Positions 62,544-64,000 of a stretch of 64,000 bases of DNA are shown piece after piece. The position numbers were made by a program, and so were the translations under genes. Numbering within the stretch: the first letter of the stretch is position 1; the number at the start of each line of letters is the position of its first letter. The notes under the pieces are model-generated. The model saw only the letters and a list, made by a program, of their open reading frames with translations, did no database searches and had not been told where the DNA came from. The DNA comes from Bacillota bacterium (GTDB taxonomy: Bacteria; Bacillota; Clostridia; Christensenellales; Pumilibacteraceae), in contig WRAF01000002.1 in the NCBI GenBank assembly GCA_009780325.1, positions 1-64,000 on the forward strand, in the 5' to 3' direction.

Positions 62544-64000
62544 ATGAAGAGAATTAAAGCTGTTTTTTTTGCACTGATTATGGCTGCGATAAGTTTTAGT
62601 GGTGTAGTCATTTTTTCTGCATGTAATAGGGTGGAATTTAGCAACTCAAAATATACAATTATCGCTGATTTTGATTGTGAAAATGGAATAATCAATGCTG
62701 AATTAAATTTAGATTTTATTAATTGCACAGATATTGCTATGCCCGGATTAAAACTGCATTTATTTCCAAGAGCATATCGTGAGGGTGCAAGGTTTCCTGC
62801 AATATCTGCTAGTGAAATTGCAACAGCTTTTCCTAATGGTATTAGCTATGGAGATATGACTATTTTGTCTGTTTATAGAGAAGGCAAAGAGGTATCTATT
62901 ATAAAAACAGGAGAAGATGAGGATATTTTATTCATTGAAGGCGAGATAGCGCCAGGAGCAAGAGTGGTTTTTGACATCAAATTTAGGGTGGATCTACCTA
63001 GAGTTAGACATAGATTAGGCATTTTTGATGGGGTAGTCAACCTAGGGAATTGGTTTCCTATAGCAAGCGTTTTTCAAAATGGTGAATTTTCTACTTTTCC
63101 ATATTTTTCTATTGGTGACCCATTTTTTAGCCGAGTAGCAGATTTTGATGTGACTATTAGTACTAGAGAAAGTTTGGTGGTTGCAACTAGCGGGAGTCAA
63201 CAAACTAGAGTAGAAAATGGGAGAAGAATTACTATCGCTAGGATAGATAATGCTAGGGATTTTGCAGCGTCTATTGCAGAGTTTAATGTAGTGAGTGAGA
63301 CTAGGGGCGGCGTAGAGGTAAATTTCTATTTTAAACAGCATACAAATGCTAATGAGATTTTGACTGTTGCATTTGAGGCGCTGGATACTTTTGGAAAATT
63401 ATTTGGGAATTATGCATACGATAGTTTGTCTATAGTAAAAACTCCGTTTTTGCATGGAGGAATGGAATACCCTGCGATTATTTTTATTTCTGATGCTTTG
63501 AGTTTAGATTTTTTTATTGAGGTGGTGGTTCACGAAATTGCTCATCAATGGTGGTATGCGGCTGTAGGGAATTGTCAAATTACAGAGCCATGGATTGATG
63601 AAGGATTGGCAGAGTACTCTACTTCTTTATTTTTTGAGTTTAATCCTAGGCATGGTGTGACTATGGAGCAAAGGATATCAGCAGCTTGGAGAAATTATGT
63701 GTTGTTTATTGATTTATATAAGGATGGAGGGAGAGGTGATACAAGTATGAATAGACATTTATACCAGTTTAGCACATCTATTGAATATGCGATTTTGGTA
63801 TATACAAAGGGCGGATTGATGTTTGATACTTTAAGGGCATGGATAGGTGATAATGCATTTTTTGATGGTCTTAAAAATTTTTATAGTGAGTTTATGTTTG
63901 GTATAGCAACAGGTGATGATTTGATTAAAGCGTTTGAAAATGCAAGCGGAAGAAACTTAGCAAGTTTTTTTGATAGCTGGCTTAATGGAAGGATAACGGC
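62544..64000 (+). CDS. M1-type zinc aminopeptidase lipoprotein (runs off the window)
   Basis: At least 485 residues; the 3' end lies outside. The signal ends VVIFSAC (Cys near 28), giving a lipoprotein. After a beta-rich N-terminal domain comes the M1 exopeptidase-like motif GGMEYP (equivalent to GAMEN), then the zinc site HEIAHQWW with the third ligand Glu in DEGLAEYS about 19 residues on. It presumably trims peptides at the outer cell surface; whether it is a true aminopeptidase is untested. CGGAG lies about 7 nt before the ATG. Confidence 0.85.
   Translation, partial: MKRIKAVFFALIMAAISFSGVVIFSACNRVEFSNSKYTIIADFDCENGIINAELNLDFINCTDIAMPGLKLHLFPRAYREGARFPAISASEIATAFPNGISYGDMTILSVYREGKEVSIIKTGEDEDILFIEGEIAPGARVVFDIKFRVDLPRVRHRLGIFDGVVNLGNWFPIASVFQNGEFSTFPYFSIGDPFFSRVADFDVTISTRESLVVATSGSQQTRVENGRRITIARIDNARDFAASIAEFNVVSETRGGVEVNFYFKQHTNANEILTVAFEALDTFGKLFGNYAYDSLSIVKTPFLHGGMEYPAIIFISDALSLDFFIEVVVHEIAHQWWYAAVGNCQITEPWIDEGLAEYSTSLFFEFNPRHGVTMEQRISAAWRNYVLFIDLYKDGGRGDTSMNRHLYQFSTSIEYAILVYTKGGLMFDTLRAWIGDNAFFDGLKNFYSEFMFGIATGDDLIKAFENASGRNLASFFDSWLNGRIT

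Overview
The window looks like a chromosome segment of a low-G+C, anaerobic member of the Clostridia (Bacillota). Supporting this are the murB - PHP phosphatase - whiA - dnaE order, a 1179-residue pyruvate:ferredoxin oxidoreductase, clostridial-type single-chain PurL with a fused glutaminase domain, strong AAGGAGG-type ribosome binding sites and the standard code. An uncultured gut lineage is plausible, but this is inference from gene style. Most genes are on the + strand, whose coding sequence is G- and T-rich, while the few minus-strand genes are A- and C-rich. This suggests that + is the leading strand.

Layout: (1) 0.4-9.6 kb: murB, a PHP phosphatase, a BspA-like lipoprotein, a short whiA, a decayed nuclease-like gene, dnaE and a small unknown gene behind a promoter whose spacer is a GAC repeat. 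(2) 9.8-16.9 kb: nifJ, then a minus-strand group (XRE regulator, GATE-domain membrane protein, double-HTH regulator) rich in palindromic repeats. (3) 17.0-22.8 kb: a GatA-like amidase converging on glmS, then glmM-ddl, so amino-sugar and D-Ala-D-Ala supply for peptidoglycan sit together. (4) 23.4-38.5 kb: a compact phage head and short-tail cassette (large terminase, portal, scaffold-like, major capsid, connector, propeller tail proteins, a C-type-lectin-like tip protein, holin-like, coiled coil). No integrase, replication gene or endolysin is recognised. (5) 38.6-53.0 kb: two lipoproteins with repeat-containing 5' regions around the purine cluster purE, purK ... purM-N-H-D-L; purC and purF are not present. 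(6) 53.1-64 kb: two envelope proteins, murG (minus), a gyrB/gyrA-type topoisomerase pair, a lipoprotein, tRNA-Thr with a truncated tRNA-like neighbour, and the start of an M1-type lipoprotein peptidase.

The most unusual content is non-coding. Two (GAC)6 tracts lie exactly between -35 and -10 boxes and a 63-bp CAAG tract lies in an mRNA leader, giving three candidate phase-variable loci, two of which drive lipoproteins. There are REPIN-like inverted pairs, a dispersed two-hairpin terminator-like element, long hairpins in the phage cassette gaps, several promoters whose -10 box ends 6-7 nt before an ATG with no ribosome binding site (leaderless mRNAs), and nine same-strand copies of AAACTAGTG between 26 and 52 kb.
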